Assembly (NCBI GenBank): GCA_934277375.1
Contig: CAKQTZ010000001.1
Location: 248,001 to 312,000 of the forward strand
From: an uncultured Coprococcus sp.
GTDB taxonomy: Bacteria > Bacillota > Clostridia > Lachnospirales > Lachnospiraceae
Length of the DNA: 64,000 nucleotides
Direction: 5' to 3'
In this document: piece after piece, positions 52,279 to 61,397 of the stretch
Numbering within the stretch: the first letter of the stretch is position 1
How the letters are laid out: each line of letters opens with the position of its first letter
The notes under the pieces: model-generated
What the model saw: only the letters and a program-made list of their open reading frames with translations
The model's database searches: none
Told to the model about the DNA's origin: nothing
Translations under genes and position numbers: made by a program

Positions 52279-53832
52279 CTAATATGTGCCGCCAACTCCT
52301 TCGCCCTTGTTAAATCCGAAGATGGCGCAGCATATCAGATCTATGATAAACAATACCGACAATGTGATACATATAACGTTCTGCACTTTTTTGCTCTTGG
52401 AATTCAGAAATTCACTGAGCTTCGGTGCCGCTATATACACTCCAAACAGGCTGCCCAAACCAAATGCAAGAAGTCCCACCAGACATATTCTTCCATTTAC
52501 ATTAAGGAACTCGTTCTTATAGTCCCAATACTGTGAGTTAAAGAAGAAATCCAATGCCCAGCTTGCTATAAATTCTATGATTCCACATACCACCATCGCC
52601 ATGGCAAACAGCTTTGCCTTATCTGCCTTGAACCGGTCAAGCAGAAAGATGATAGCAACGCCGCCAACTCCGTACACCGGCAGCCATGGCCCATACATGG
52701 TCCCGCGGTTTACGAGAACATGATCCATAACTATATAGAGCAAGACCTCCCAAAGCCATCCTATAAAACAGAACACAAAGAAGAAAAAAATGAAGTCCCT
52801 AAGACTGTATTCACTCTTCACCTTCATTCCCTCAGGGACCTCAACCGCGACATCCTGGAGAATATAGACCGGTTTAGTCCATACCTCAGCAACTCCCGCA
52901 TCTCCTGCCAACTGATAAGCAGCCTCGATAGCCTTTCTGTTATACGGTGCAGCATTGAATGCTTCCTCAACAAAATTTTCCACACCTATATTCTGTCTGA
53001 ACCAGAAATACATCTCCACATCAAGCTCCATCTGGAATGGCAGCGCTACCAGAAGTCCAGCAACCGGTATAGCCTTTATTATCCACACGTGGATGCATGA
53101 CAGATCCGTCAGGAACATTTTCCACTTGTATCCTCTGGTCATCTCCCTTGACATGTTCTTCGCATCTCTCCACTTGAGTCTTGGGTTCTCCGCCAGAAGA
53201 AATGGAACCATCCTATACTGGTAATACTTGTACACACCACCGACTATCGTGAGCCACCAGAGTGCCATCACCACATTGTAGCAGAACATGTCCCACATAA
53301 GCCTGAGCACGTAGTGTCTGTGGAATGGTGCAAACATTCGGTTGATGGACACCTTGTCACTGTACCTGCACTCCATGGCATAACGGCATTTGCCTACTAT
53401 CGCCGCACTCTGTATAAAGAAGTGGACAACAGCCATGATAAGGGCTGATATCAGGAGCATCACTATGACCTCTCCCGGATTTCTCTTCACATATGCTGTG
53501 TTGGCACCGAGAATCTTGATGATCCATGTCTGTTTCACCGTCACGGAGTCTATCACCCGGGCAACCGTCTCGGCTTTTTTCTCCGACATATGATCAATCA
53601 TCGGCAGATTCTTTACATACTCTTTGAGTATGGTCACATTGTCAGCCTCATGCTCGGTCTCCTGTCCAAGCACCTGATCTATCCCCTTTACGAACTTTGT
53701 CTGGGAAGAATCGTCCACTCCCAGATAAGAGAATATGAAACACACAGCGACCATGGCCATCCAAGCCATAAGTCCCCGCTTAAATACCGTGCTCCACGCT
53801 CCCTTTCTAAGCTGTTTCCTGTTCCAAGTCAT
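52279..53832 (-). CDS. Membrane protein: DUF975-like N-half plus CmpB-type putative ABC permease C-half
   Basis: 517 aa with about nine transmembrane helices. Residues 1-~310 resemble DUF975 proteins (repeated membrane helices, 'WWLTIVGGVYKYYQYRMVPFLLAENP...AKNMSREMTRGYKWKMF'), a family often related to regulatory/antimicrobial-response membrane proteins. Residues ~335-510 match the ABC_trans_CmpB family (FVFCFIGWLWEVLLY..., VNRGTMYGPWLPVYGVGG). So two domain types are fused, each known separately. Function unknown. GGGAG lies 12 bases before the ATG. It heads the small operon with TraX and the zinc-ribbon protein. Confidence 0.82.
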   Translation of the reverse strand: MTWNRKQLRKGAWSTVFKRGLMAWMAMVAVCFIFSYLGVDDSSQTKFVKGIDQVLGQETEHEADNVTILKEYVKNLPMIDHMSEKKAETVARVIDSVTVKQTWIIKILGANTAYVKRNPGEVIVMLLISALIMAVVHFFIQSAAIVGKCRYAMECRYSDKVSINRMFAPFHRHYVLRLMWDMFCYNVVMALWWLTIVGGVYKYYQYRMVPFLLAENPRLKWRDAKNMSREMTRGYKWKMFLTDLSCIHVWIIKAIPVAGLLVALPFQMELDVEMYFWFRQNIGVENFVEEAFNAAPYNRKAIEAAYQLAGDAGVAEVWTKPVYILQDVAVEVPEGMKVKSEYSLRDFIFFFFVFCFIGWLWEVLLYIVMDHVLVNRGTMYGPWLPVYGVGGVAIIFLLDRFKADKAKLFAMAMVVCGIIEFIASWALDFFFNSQYWDYKNEFLNVNGRICLVGLLAFGLGSLFGVYIAAPKLSEFLNSKSKKVQNVICITLSVLFIIDLICCAIFGFNKGEGVGGTY

Positions 53833-53940
53833 TGTCGTCTAATTTCTCCCTTATAAATTTTAATTGCTATAATCTTATGCTTATATCTCACATTTTTAAT
53901 GTCACATTACACAGGCAAATTGTGAAACTCGTAACCTGAA

Positions 53941-53995
53941 TTATGGCTTGATGGTTTCATATTGCCTATCAGGGGAATATGAAACCGATCAAGCC
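53941..53995. terminator. Large hairpin between the jet operon and the CmpB-type gene
   Basis: A ~21-bp stem (53941-53961 with 53974-53995; one bulge) with arms containing GGCTTGAT and ATATGAAAC. No T run follows on the minus strand, so it is a 3'-end stabiliser or weak terminator of the jet operon, whose last stop is at 54010. Confidence 0.6.
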
Positions 53996-54009
53996 ATTCC
54001 ACAGCCCCC

Positions 54010-57000
54010 CTAGATGAAGTCGAATGTTGCCTGCTCATAGGAAAGCTCCTGATATTCCAGCTCCTCCTGATCTGTCTTGCTGGTGTAGTCCACCACGACT
54101 GTCTGCTGCTTTCCGCCCACCATCTGCTGCCCCAGAATGTAGTTCACATCGAAGCGTCCTGTGATGGCCGGTGTCGCGCCACGGGCAGGCACGATGAGCT
54201 GCACATGGTTGGCTGCCAGCATGGCAAATATAGGCTCCCATATGTATATATCCTTAGCCGCACCAAATGGGTTGTCGATAAATATTGTTTTAGACTGTAC
54301 CGACTCCTCCGGTGCCAGACTGTACATTCCAGCAATGTAATTGATGACAGCAACCAGGAACTGGATGTAGATACCCTGGGACTGTCCTGTACTTCCAACG
54401 GCTTCCTCATATCTGAGATACCGGCTCTGCTCCTTTATCCTCTCCCTCTTGTAGAGGTTGAGTCTGATGGCATTCATATCTGTGACCATGACACCGAACA
54501 GCTTCTTGAGTCCCAGACAGTCACGGATGTACTTGATCCTCTTTCGTTCATCCTCGTAGGCATCCGCACCTTTCACTATGTCATCTATATAATCAGACAT
54601 TCTCTGCTTTACAAATTCATCCTTCACGTAAGGTATGGTGAGATCGACCATCTTGATAACATCATCGCCCACCGTGATACGTGACAGCTTTGGAAGCTTC
54701 TCAAGCTCAGTCTTGACATCCATGCATCTTTGTACACACTGATTCTCGAAGTTCTCTTTGATGGCAACCATATCCTCGATGCCCTTCTCAACGCGCTCCT
54801 TCTCCAGCTTGATGAACTCTATGATCTGAAGGAGATTTGCCAGAAGCTCCTTGGCCTGGCCGTAGGTGTCAGGAACCTGCACATCCTGCCTGATAGTATT
54901 TGCCATCTCGAATACACCCATCTCCACAAGCGTATCCGCGGTCTGTCCCTTGAATCTCATGATCTCATTCTTTGCACGGTCAAGAGCTTTCATGCTCCTG
55001 TCATACTTCATGAGGCTTGTCTCAAATAACTGTCTGAGGGTGTCCATATCCTCATCCAGCACATTTCCACCGGACACATCTATGTCATTTGTATCGACTA
55101 TTCTCTTTACATCCTTGTACAGATCCACCATGAAACCGTACTGCTTGTAGTAATCGCTGTAAGCCTTCTCGGTCTCCCTGAATACGCGGTTCATATCCGC
55201 AAGCACCGCATCTCCATTTGCTATGGCTGTATCTGCATCGGCTGCAGATATCTCCTCACGCACATAGCTTCCCTCGCCGTATGTGCGGTTGATGTTCTCT
55301 ATCGCATACTCTATGCTTCCTTCCAGCTTGCTGTACGCCTTCTGGTCAGCCTTCTGCTGCTGCATCAGCGATGCCTCTATCAGTGTGAGCCTTGCCAGCT
55401 CATCGTCCATCTCCCTGAGATTGTCATCAGACGTAGGATAGAGCTCTCCTGCCCCGGAAAATACCGCCATGTCGAAGCCTCTCTTCTCTATGGTCTTCTG
55501 TATTCTGTCCATTGACTTCTTCAGCGCATCCATGAGCTTCTTCTTGTCCTCAAGATCCGGCGCATGCTCCTTTGAAACCGCCAGCATAGCCATAAATTCC
55601 TGCTCAAGCCGTTCATCTGAAATATCCAAAGTCTCCTTGTATTCCTCCGGTATTCCGTCCTGCCATGCCGCCACAGCCACGCCTGCACCATCTGCATTTT
55701 CAGCAACTCCCGCATTCTCAGACTTCGGCAGATACGGCTCGAAATACTCTGTCCACTTGTACTGAATATCTTCTATATTCCTTGTAAGCCCTGCAAGCTT
55801 CGCCTCAATCTCACCAACTGTTGTCGACCACTTCAGCACATCGCTCTGGAGCCCTGACAGCTTTGTCACAAGCTCAGACTTCCTCTGCTTATATTCGGCA
55901 AGCCTCTGCTCCTCCGGCCTTGCAAGGTCTGACAGCTGCTCTATCATGACAAATGTCTGTCTTCTGTCAGCTTCCTTCTGCTGCCTCTGCTGCAGATCAC
56001 CATATCTCTCCGTATTGCTCTTGAGCTCCGTCTCTGCAACCTTGATCGATGTCTTAATTTCTCCAAGCTCATCCTTCTTGTCGAGCAGCGCCTGGTTCAG
56101 CTCTCTCTCCCTGTCCTCGGCCCCTGTATATCTCGCATCCACAAGCCTTGTGACAAATGCAAGATCCTCCTGATAAGTCGCAAGCTTCTCATTTATCAGA
56201 CTGATCTCCTCAGTGAGACCTGCTATCTTATCAGCGTTTGCCTTTCTGGCGTCCTCTATGGAGTCCTTAGACATGAAATATTTCCTGTCTCTTCCTATGA
56301 TAAGCATGTTCTCGGCGGGAACTATGGCAGACTCCGAAAGTCTATCCATATCGTATACCATAACACACTCGTTGCCTGTGTCTATCGATCCAAGGTTAAT
56401 GTCATCCTCCAGATCACCGAATCCCTTAGTCACAACACTATACGGCAGATATGGATTTGCCTGAAGCAGTTCCTCCTTTGTGTCGTCCGGGAGTGCCGAC
56501 AGGTAATCCGCGCCGTGCATGGCCATGAGTCCGTGGCGTGTTGAAATATAGTTGATAACAGTCTCCGCGCCATCTGATGGCGGAAATGGTCTGCCATCCT
56601 CATAGCATTTCGCAAGCTTTGTCAGTCTGTCGATCTCCTGCTGTCGCTTGATCGTCTCTGTTATGGTTCCCCTAATCCTGTCATTTATAACGCCTGTTAT
56701 ATCTTGTGGAATCTCCACAGAGTACACCGCCATGATGCTGTCGAGCTGGCTTCCCGACTGTCTGTACGCCTCAGCGTCAAGCCTTGCATCCTCACAGCTT
56801 CTCTCGAGCGCATCATACTCAGCCTGAACTGTAGTCAGCCTGTATCTGTCATCGTACAGCTTTGTCCTGCCATCCGCTATGGCTATCTCCAACTCTGTCA
56901 TCTCAGCAAGTATCCTGTCAGACTCCTCCTGAGCCTTGTTCATCATATCCTTCACATCACCCACAACGAGCAGATTGACCGATGCAGCCAGCTCACTTAT

Positions 57001-58485
57001 GCGGGCACTTATCTCATCTATCTTAGCTGTGGCATCAGCGATATTGTTCTCCGCCACCGCCTGGGCGATCTCGCCCTCTCTCATGACCTTTCTGCAGTAT
57101 TCAGCCTCCTCCACAGCATGGTCATAGCTGGCCTGAGCCTCTTCCCTTGCCGCCATGAGCTCTGCAAGCTTCTTCTCGTCACGGATGTGCCTGTTATACG
57201 CATACACCGCCATTTTCTCACTGGATGATCCGATGTTGTTTCTTATATTGTCAACTATCAGCCGGTTCTCATCGTACTGTCGCTTGTTCTCCCTGTATAC
57301 AAGGTAGTCATTTACACTCTCCTTGTAACCTATCTGGGATTTCAGCTCCGCAAGCTTCTTCTCATTGTCCTCTATCTGCGTGGCAGTGTCATCCATCTTG
57401 CGGTTCATGTCCTCAAGGCGCAGATAATCCCTGGTGACCCTGAGATTTGCAAGGCGCTTGTTCTGCTGTTCCATCTGCTCCCCGGCGTCAGCCTTTGCCT
57501 TCGCCAGCTCTTCCATATGGGTGTCGCCCTCCTGTGTACATGCCCTTCCTGTGGCATACACATCGGCCAGCCCCTTACATATCCTGTCATTGTCCTCGTA
57601 GAGGCCTATGCATGAATTCACCTTGCCCTCGAGTACATTTATCAATTCTATCTGATGGTCGTAGTTAGCTATATCACGCTTTCTCTGTGCCAGAACATTC
57701 AGCTTGTCCTTGATGTCGAGAAGAGTCTCTGCCATGGTGTCTTCCTCACCGTTCCGTCCTGTCTTTGTGGCAAATGCCTTCTCTATGATCTCCTCTATGA
57801 GCAGATCCTCCACGACCTTCCTCGTGGTCCTGTAATTTGTCTCAAAATACGTTCTTACGTGTCCCTCTGTCTTGTTGATTCCGCGTATGATCTCCCAGTG
57901 ACTCTCGTGGAGACCATAGCCACTTATAAATCTCTGGTACTCACCCTTCTTGTCAAATACCCTGACCTCCAGACTCATATCACGGTGTCCGAGATCTTTG
58001 AGATACGTCTTTAAACCGTTGAATGTGATTCTCTCATTGCCCTCCGACAAAGGGAGATTCACTATGTCATTCTTGTTGTATTCCCTGTAGAAAATGCAGT
58101 AATTAAAATACTCTATGGATGCAGTGTCCTTCTGCACTTCCCCTGCATCCGCCGCATCCTTTGCCTTTCTGGCACAGAATCCGGTGGTCATGTATCTGTA
58201 GCCGTCCTTTATATCCGCCTCGTCAAGCTTCCACTCGATCAGAGAGTGGATGACTGTGTTGCCGCCGCCCGCACGGAAAAGCTTCTCCACTGGCTGCTTC
58301 TCATCCAGAGTACAGTTCGGTATCAGGTTCTGAAGGAGCAGAAGCATGAGAATACTCTTACCTCCTCCATTTGCCAGATCATATAGAGTATTCTTGCCGT
58401 ACATTCTCATGGTGAAGTCGTCGTACTGCTGTGTGCCAAAGTTATATTTTACATTGTTGACCCTTATCCTGTTGATACTAGGCAT
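54010..58485 (-). CDS. jetC: JetC-like SMC/MukB-type ATPase
   Basis: 1,491 aa from ATG 58485, which overlaps the jetB stop by 8 bp (ATGCCTAG). Architecture of an SMC ATPase: N-terminal half-head with P-loop LANGGGKSILML (about 37-48), long coiled coil, a globular hinge around 640-760 (YLPYSVVTKGFGDLEDDINL), a second coiled coil, and a C-terminal half-head with signature-like VGSTGQSQGIYIQFL (about 1363-1377) and Walker B TIFIDNPFGAAKD (about 1398-1410). Note Asp-Asn in place of the Asp-Glu of most SMC proteins. Third gene of a JetA-JetB-JetC array. Wadjet complexes extrude and cleave closed circular plasmids, but need JetD, which is absent here. Confidence 0.87.
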   Translation of the reverse strand: MPSINRIRVNNVKYNFGTQQYDDFTMRMYGKNTLYDLANGGGKSILMLLLLQNLIPNCTLDEKQPVEKLFRAGGGNTVIHSLIEWKLDEADIKDGYRYMTTGFCARKAKDAADAGEVQKDTASIEYFNYCIFYREYNKNDIVNLPLSEGNERITFNGLKTYLKDLGHRDMSLEVRVFDKKGEYQRFISGYGLHESHWEIIRGINKTEGHVRTYFETNYRTTRKVVEDLLIEEIIEKAFATKTGRNGEEDTMAETLLDIKDKLNVLAQRKRDIANYDHQIELINVLEGKVNSCIGLYEDNDRICKGLADVYATGRACTQEGDTHMEELAKAKADAGEQMEQQNKRLANLRVTRDYLRLEDMNRKMDDTATQIEDNEKKLAELKSQIGYKESVNDYLVYRENKRQYDENRLIVDNIRNNIGSSSEKMAVYAYNRHIRDEKKLAELMAAREEAQASYDHAVEEAEYCRKVMREGEIAQAVAENNIADATAKIDEISARISELAASVNLLVVGDVKDMMNKAQEESDRILAEMTELEIAIADGRTKLYDDRYRLTTVQAEYDALERSCEDARLDAEAYRQSGSQLDSIMAVYSVEIPQDITGVINDRIRGTITETIKRQQEIDRLTKLAKCYEDGRPFPPSDGAETVINYISTRHGLMAMHGADYLSALPDDTKEELLQANPYLPYSVVTKGFGDLEDDINLGSIDTGNECVMVYDMDRLSESAIVPAENMLIIGRDRKYFMSKDSIEDARKANADKIAGLTEEISLINEKLATYQEDLAFVTRLVDARYTGAEDRERELNQALLDKKDELGEIKTSIKVAETELKSNTERYGDLQQRQQKEADRRQTFVMIEQLSDLARPEEQRLAEYKQRKSELVTKLSGLQSDVLKWSTTVGEIEAKLAGLTRNIEDIQYKWTEYFEPYLPKSENAGVAENADGAGVAVAAWQDGIPEEYKETLDISDERLEQEFMAMLAVSKEHAPDLEDKKKLMDALKKSMDRIQKTIEKRGFDMAVFSGAGELYPTSDDNLREMDDELARLTLIEASLMQQQKADQKAYSKLEGSIEYAIENINRTYGEGSYVREEISAADADTAIANGDAVLADMNRVFRETEKAYSDYYKQYGFMVDLYKDVKRIVDTNDIDVSGGNVLDEDMDTLRQLFETSLMKYDRSMKALDRAKNEIMRFKGQTADTLVEMGVFEMANTIRQDVQVPDTYGQAKELLANLLQIIEFIKLEKERVEKGIEDMVAIKENFENQCVQRCMDVKTELEKLPKLSRITVGDDVIKMVDLTIPYVKDEFVKQRMSDYIDDIVKGADAYEDERKRIKYIRDCLGLKKLFGVMVTDMNAIRLNLYKRERIKEQSRYLRYEEAVGSTGQSQGIYIQFLVAVINYIAGMYSLAPEESVQSKTIFIDNPFGAAKDIYIWEPIFAMLAANHVQLIVPARGATPAITGRFDVNYILGQQMVGGKQQTVVVDYTSKTDQEELEYQELSYEQATFDFI

Positions 58486-59197
58486 CCTCTTCTTCACCTC
58501 CAAGCAGCTGATACAGCCGTCCTCTGTATTCCTCAAAATAGTTCTCCGACAAAGCCTTCATCCTGTCTGTCGGATAGTACCTGTCCGCATTCTCCACAAA
58601 TAATCTCTGGGCCGACATGAAATTGAACACCAGCTTCACATAACCCGCCCGGGATGCCTTGGACGCCCTGGCGCTGTCGCCCTCCTGATTGCCCGTCACC
58701 GCCGGGAGCTCATCCCACAGAAGTGCTATCGCCTTGAAACTGCCCTGCTCCACCTCGTCAGTTGACAGGACATCAAGCTTCTTCGTTATGTCCGCCAGAT
58801 ATTTGCTTGTCTCATCTATGATATTCTCTGATTTCACATACTCCCTGAACTGGTAGCTGGACGAATCCTTGTAGAAATAGAGAAGAGTCATATACATTAT
58901 GAAGTAACACAGATAGAGCTCCTTATTCAGACGAAGTCCCAGAAGCCTCTTCATGTCGTCATTCGTATAGCCAAATACCCGGTTGCCCTCACCGGCTGTT
59001 ATATACAGGCTGTCATTGTACTCGTACAGTGACAGGTTCATCTTCTTCATCATATTCATGACGATATCGTACACCTCGGCATTGCCGTAGAACTCATCGT
59101 ACAGCGGGCCATTGTCGGGATGCTTTTTGCAGATCTCCTCACCTGATATTAACTTGGAATATATCTCTATCGCCTTGTCCAGATTCTTACTTTCCAT
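58478..59197 (-). CDS. jetB: JetB-like (MukE-type) accessory subunit
   Basis: 239 aa (DUF6063-like). Begins MESKNLDKAIEIYSKLISGE; winged-helix-type, mostly helical with conserved 'GEGNRVFGYTNDDMKRLLGL' and 'LCYFIMYMTLLYFY'. Position and size between a kleisin-like and an SMC-like gene identify it as the KITE/MukE-type subunit. Ribosome site AGGAG six bases upstream. The stop overlaps jetC. A 194-bp palindromic element separates it from jetA. Confidence 0.78.
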   Translation of the reverse strand: MESKNLDKAIEIYSKLISGEEICKKHPDNGPLYDEFYGNAEVYDIVMNMMKKMNLSLYEYNDSLYITAGEGNRVFGYTNDDMKRLLGLRLNKELYLCYFIMYMTLLYFYKDSSSYQFREYVKSENIIDETSKYLADITKKLDVLSTDEVEQGSFKAIALLWDELPAVTGNQEGDSARASKASRAGYVKLVFNFMSAQRLFVENADRYYPTDRMKALSENYFEEYRGRLYQLLGGEEEDA

Positions 59198-59213
59198 CTT
59201 TTTCTCCTGTGAC

Positions 59214-59407
59214 GCTGCTGATTTTTTGTATTATGAGGCTGTATGTGAATTATATATAACTCGTGTCGGGTCGCTCCCGCTTAACTTCGCCGCGCAGTGG
59301 TACATAAGGTGCCTGCAAACAGCCACCTAAGTACCAGCGGGCTCGTATTCCCTCACTGAGTTATATATAATTCACATACAGCCACTCCACTCACTGAAAT
59401 CAGCAGC
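59214..59407. repeat. 194-bp palindromic element inside the jet operon
   Basis: Outer arms GCTGCTGATTT (59214-59224)/AAATCAGCAGC (59397-59407); main arms 59237-59262/59358-59383, a perfect 26-bp inverted repeat; inner arms TGGTAC (59298)/GTACCA (59331) and AGGTG/CACCT. GC-rich loop parts resemble 59472-59511 (GCTCCCACTTAGC, CTCCGC), a degraded second copy next to the jetA stop. MITE-like insertion or a processing signal. Confidence 0.8.
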
Positions 59408-59515
59408 TGTTCTTCTAATTATATATAATTTAAATTATGTTACTTCAAATAATGTATAGTATCAACGTAGATTGCTCCCACTTAGCATCTTTTAACTTTC
59501 TCCGCTCAGTTACCC

Positions 59516-61144
59516 TTAGCTGGTCTTGTTAAACTGAATTCCCGTAACGTACATGTCCTCGCCAATCTGTATCTCTTCGTCTGGATGGAATTCCAGTGTA
59601 AATGTCATGCCTCGGAAGGCATCCAGTGTGAGCTCCGGTGCATACATCTCACGGGAGAGACCAGAACCGCCATGCCCCATATCACCATCGGTCTGCTTCT
59701 GCAAAATAGCAATACCTTTGCCAGTTTTTATCCTCTCTATGTGATCTACCAGCATTCCCTCCAGCATGGTGTCCGGCTTTGCCAATATCTCGTCCACACT
59801 GTACCTGTCCTTCTGGGCCAGGTGTGTGAGGAAGGAATAGTAATCTTTGTTGTCGTAGATTTCTTTTCCAAACTTCACTTCAAGTATTCCATTGAATTCC
59901 TTGAGACTCAGATGTCCCCATTTGTTCAGCTGGTCAAGGAGCTCGTGGAACAGCTTTGTGAAGTTGGCACTTATCTGCTCATCCAGCAGTTCATCCTCGT
60001 AACGGAAGTTAGGATCAAGCTGCTCTTTCTTCACCTTTGTGGTCTTCGCATTGTCCTCGGACTTCAACGTGAGCATATGATCTATAGATGTCATGCTAAA
60101 CGTCTTCACGATCCTCGGTGCGAAGAGAGGCGCAAGTATGGTGAGCATCTTCTCCGGCCTGTCCTCTTTTATGATGCTCTGAAGCTGCCTCACAAAGTCA
60201 AATGCAGGCCTCAGCTTCTGCAGCTTTGCCTTGTGTATGATATTGTCCGATATGTTCTGCAGCTCCATGGTGCTGCTTATCAGACTTCCGTGCTTGATGA
60301 TCGTCCTCTTGAGTTCCAGCTCAAGCTGGCTTATCTCCTCCATGGCCTTCAGGTTACCCTTGCCCATATTGTCATAGCTCGCCTTGGTAATTGCTTTGTC
60401 CACCAGAGCTTTGTTCTTGGCAAAGAGCTTCTGCTCGTCAGCGAACCATTTACCGACGGTCTTCATATAATTCTCGTACTCCTCCGCGCCCTTGAACACA
60501 TCGATGGACAGAAGATTCACTATCTCATCCTTCTCTCGGATAAGCCTGTTCACCTCACTGTTGATCCTGCGCACGACCTCGATTCCGCCGCGGAAGTTCT
60601 CGCCGACGATCATCTTCTCCAGAAGAAGCTGCTGCACGTTGATCTTGCTCTCGTCCTTGATCTCCTTGGTGTCCAGATAGAATTCGATTCCATCCGCAGT
60701 GATAAAATACAGAACCCTGCCGTCCACTATGTGGCTGTCTATCAGCTTTACTCGTCCCGTCTTGCGCTGCTTCTTTCCCGGATCATAGAACGTGAATTCA
60801 AATGCCCTTCCATCGTTCTTGATCTTGTCAAATATATACATTATCAGGTCAGCCCTGTCATCCTCCGCGATCTCCACATCAAAATCACGGTCAAGTAACT
60901 GCCCCATGAATTCCTCATATTCATCGTATGACACTTCACGCTCATTGAAGCTGTTTTCCTGAATAAAAAAACGCAGAATCGCCATAGTTATATAACCCAT
61001 GTCCAGCTGTGCATAGCGACCTTCTTTATACTGCGCAAATGTGGTCTCAGCCAGAACAAAGAATGGGTAATATTTCCTCAGATTCTGCATTCTTGCATTG
61101 TGTTCTTCAATTATGTCATTTATCATCACGTATTTGAGTGCCAT
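59516..61144 (-). CDS. jetA: JetA-like (MukF/kleisin-type) subunit
   Basis: 542 aa. N-terminal winged-helix region (YPFFVLAETTFAQYKEGRYAQLDMGYITMAILRFFI), a long central helical segment (NSEVNRLIREKDEIVNLLS..., LELELKRTIIKHGSL) and a C-terminal winged helix region (MYAPELTLDAFRG, EIQIGEDMYVTGIQF). This matches the JetA family of Wadjet systems, the kleisin-like bridge of an SMC dimer. AAAGG lies 13 bases before the ATG, a wide spacing. First gene of the cluster; the O-antigen-ligase gene upstream has its own terminator, so the operon starts here. Confidence 0.82.
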   Translation of the reverse strand: MALKYVMINDIIEEHNARMQNLRKYYPFFVLAETTFAQYKEGRYAQLDMGYITMAILRFFIQENSFNEREVSYDEYEEFMGQLLDRDFDVEIAEDDRADLIMYIFDKIKNDGRAFEFTFYDPGKKQRKTGRVKLIDSHIVDGRVLYFITADGIEFYLDTKEIKDESKINVQQLLLEKMIVGENFRGGIEVVRRINSEVNRLIREKDEIVNLLSIDVFKGAEEYENYMKTVGKWFADEQKLFAKNKALVDKAITKASYDNMGKGNLKAMEEISQLELELKRTIIKHGSLISSTMELQNISDNIIHKAKLQKLRPAFDFVRQLQSIIKEDRPEKMLTILAPLFAPRIVKTFSMTSIDHMLTLKSEDNAKTTKVKKEQLDPNFRYEDELLDEQISANFTKLFHELLDQLNKWGHLSLKEFNGILEVKFGKEIYDNKDYYSFLTHLAQKDRYSVDEILAKPDTMLEGMLVDHIERIKTGKGIAILQKQTDGDMGHGGSGLSREMYAPELTLDAFRGMTFTLEFHPDEEIQIGEDMYVTGIQFNKTS

Positions 61145-61350
61145 GTTTATCTATATACCTTTCTGATCATGGATTTCTGCCATGTCCAGTCCAAATTCCT
61201 TATGCTTATTATATTATATATCTACATGCAGACATACAGATTTAGTATACCATGGTACATATTACTGTACAAACGTTATTTACACTTATCCCCCTCTTAT
61301 CCGGTATTCCCCAATTCACCTGTTAGGATACACCCACAGCGTGCATACCT

Positions 61351-61386
61351 AAAAACAGACACAAACGTCTTCGTTCGTGTCTGTTC
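61351..61386 (-). terminator. Rho-independent terminator of the O-antigen-ligase-like gene
   Basis: AACAGACAC (61354-61362)/GTGTCTGTT (61377-61385) with further AACG/CGTT pairing, then TTTTTAGG on the minus strand. Confidence 0.88.
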
Positions 61387-61397
61387 CAAATATGTGG

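Noticed and set aside
61145..61397. JetD or another Wadjet gene next to jetA
   Set aside because: The 253-bp gap holds only a terminator and AT-rich DNA; no ORF of JetD size occurs on either side.
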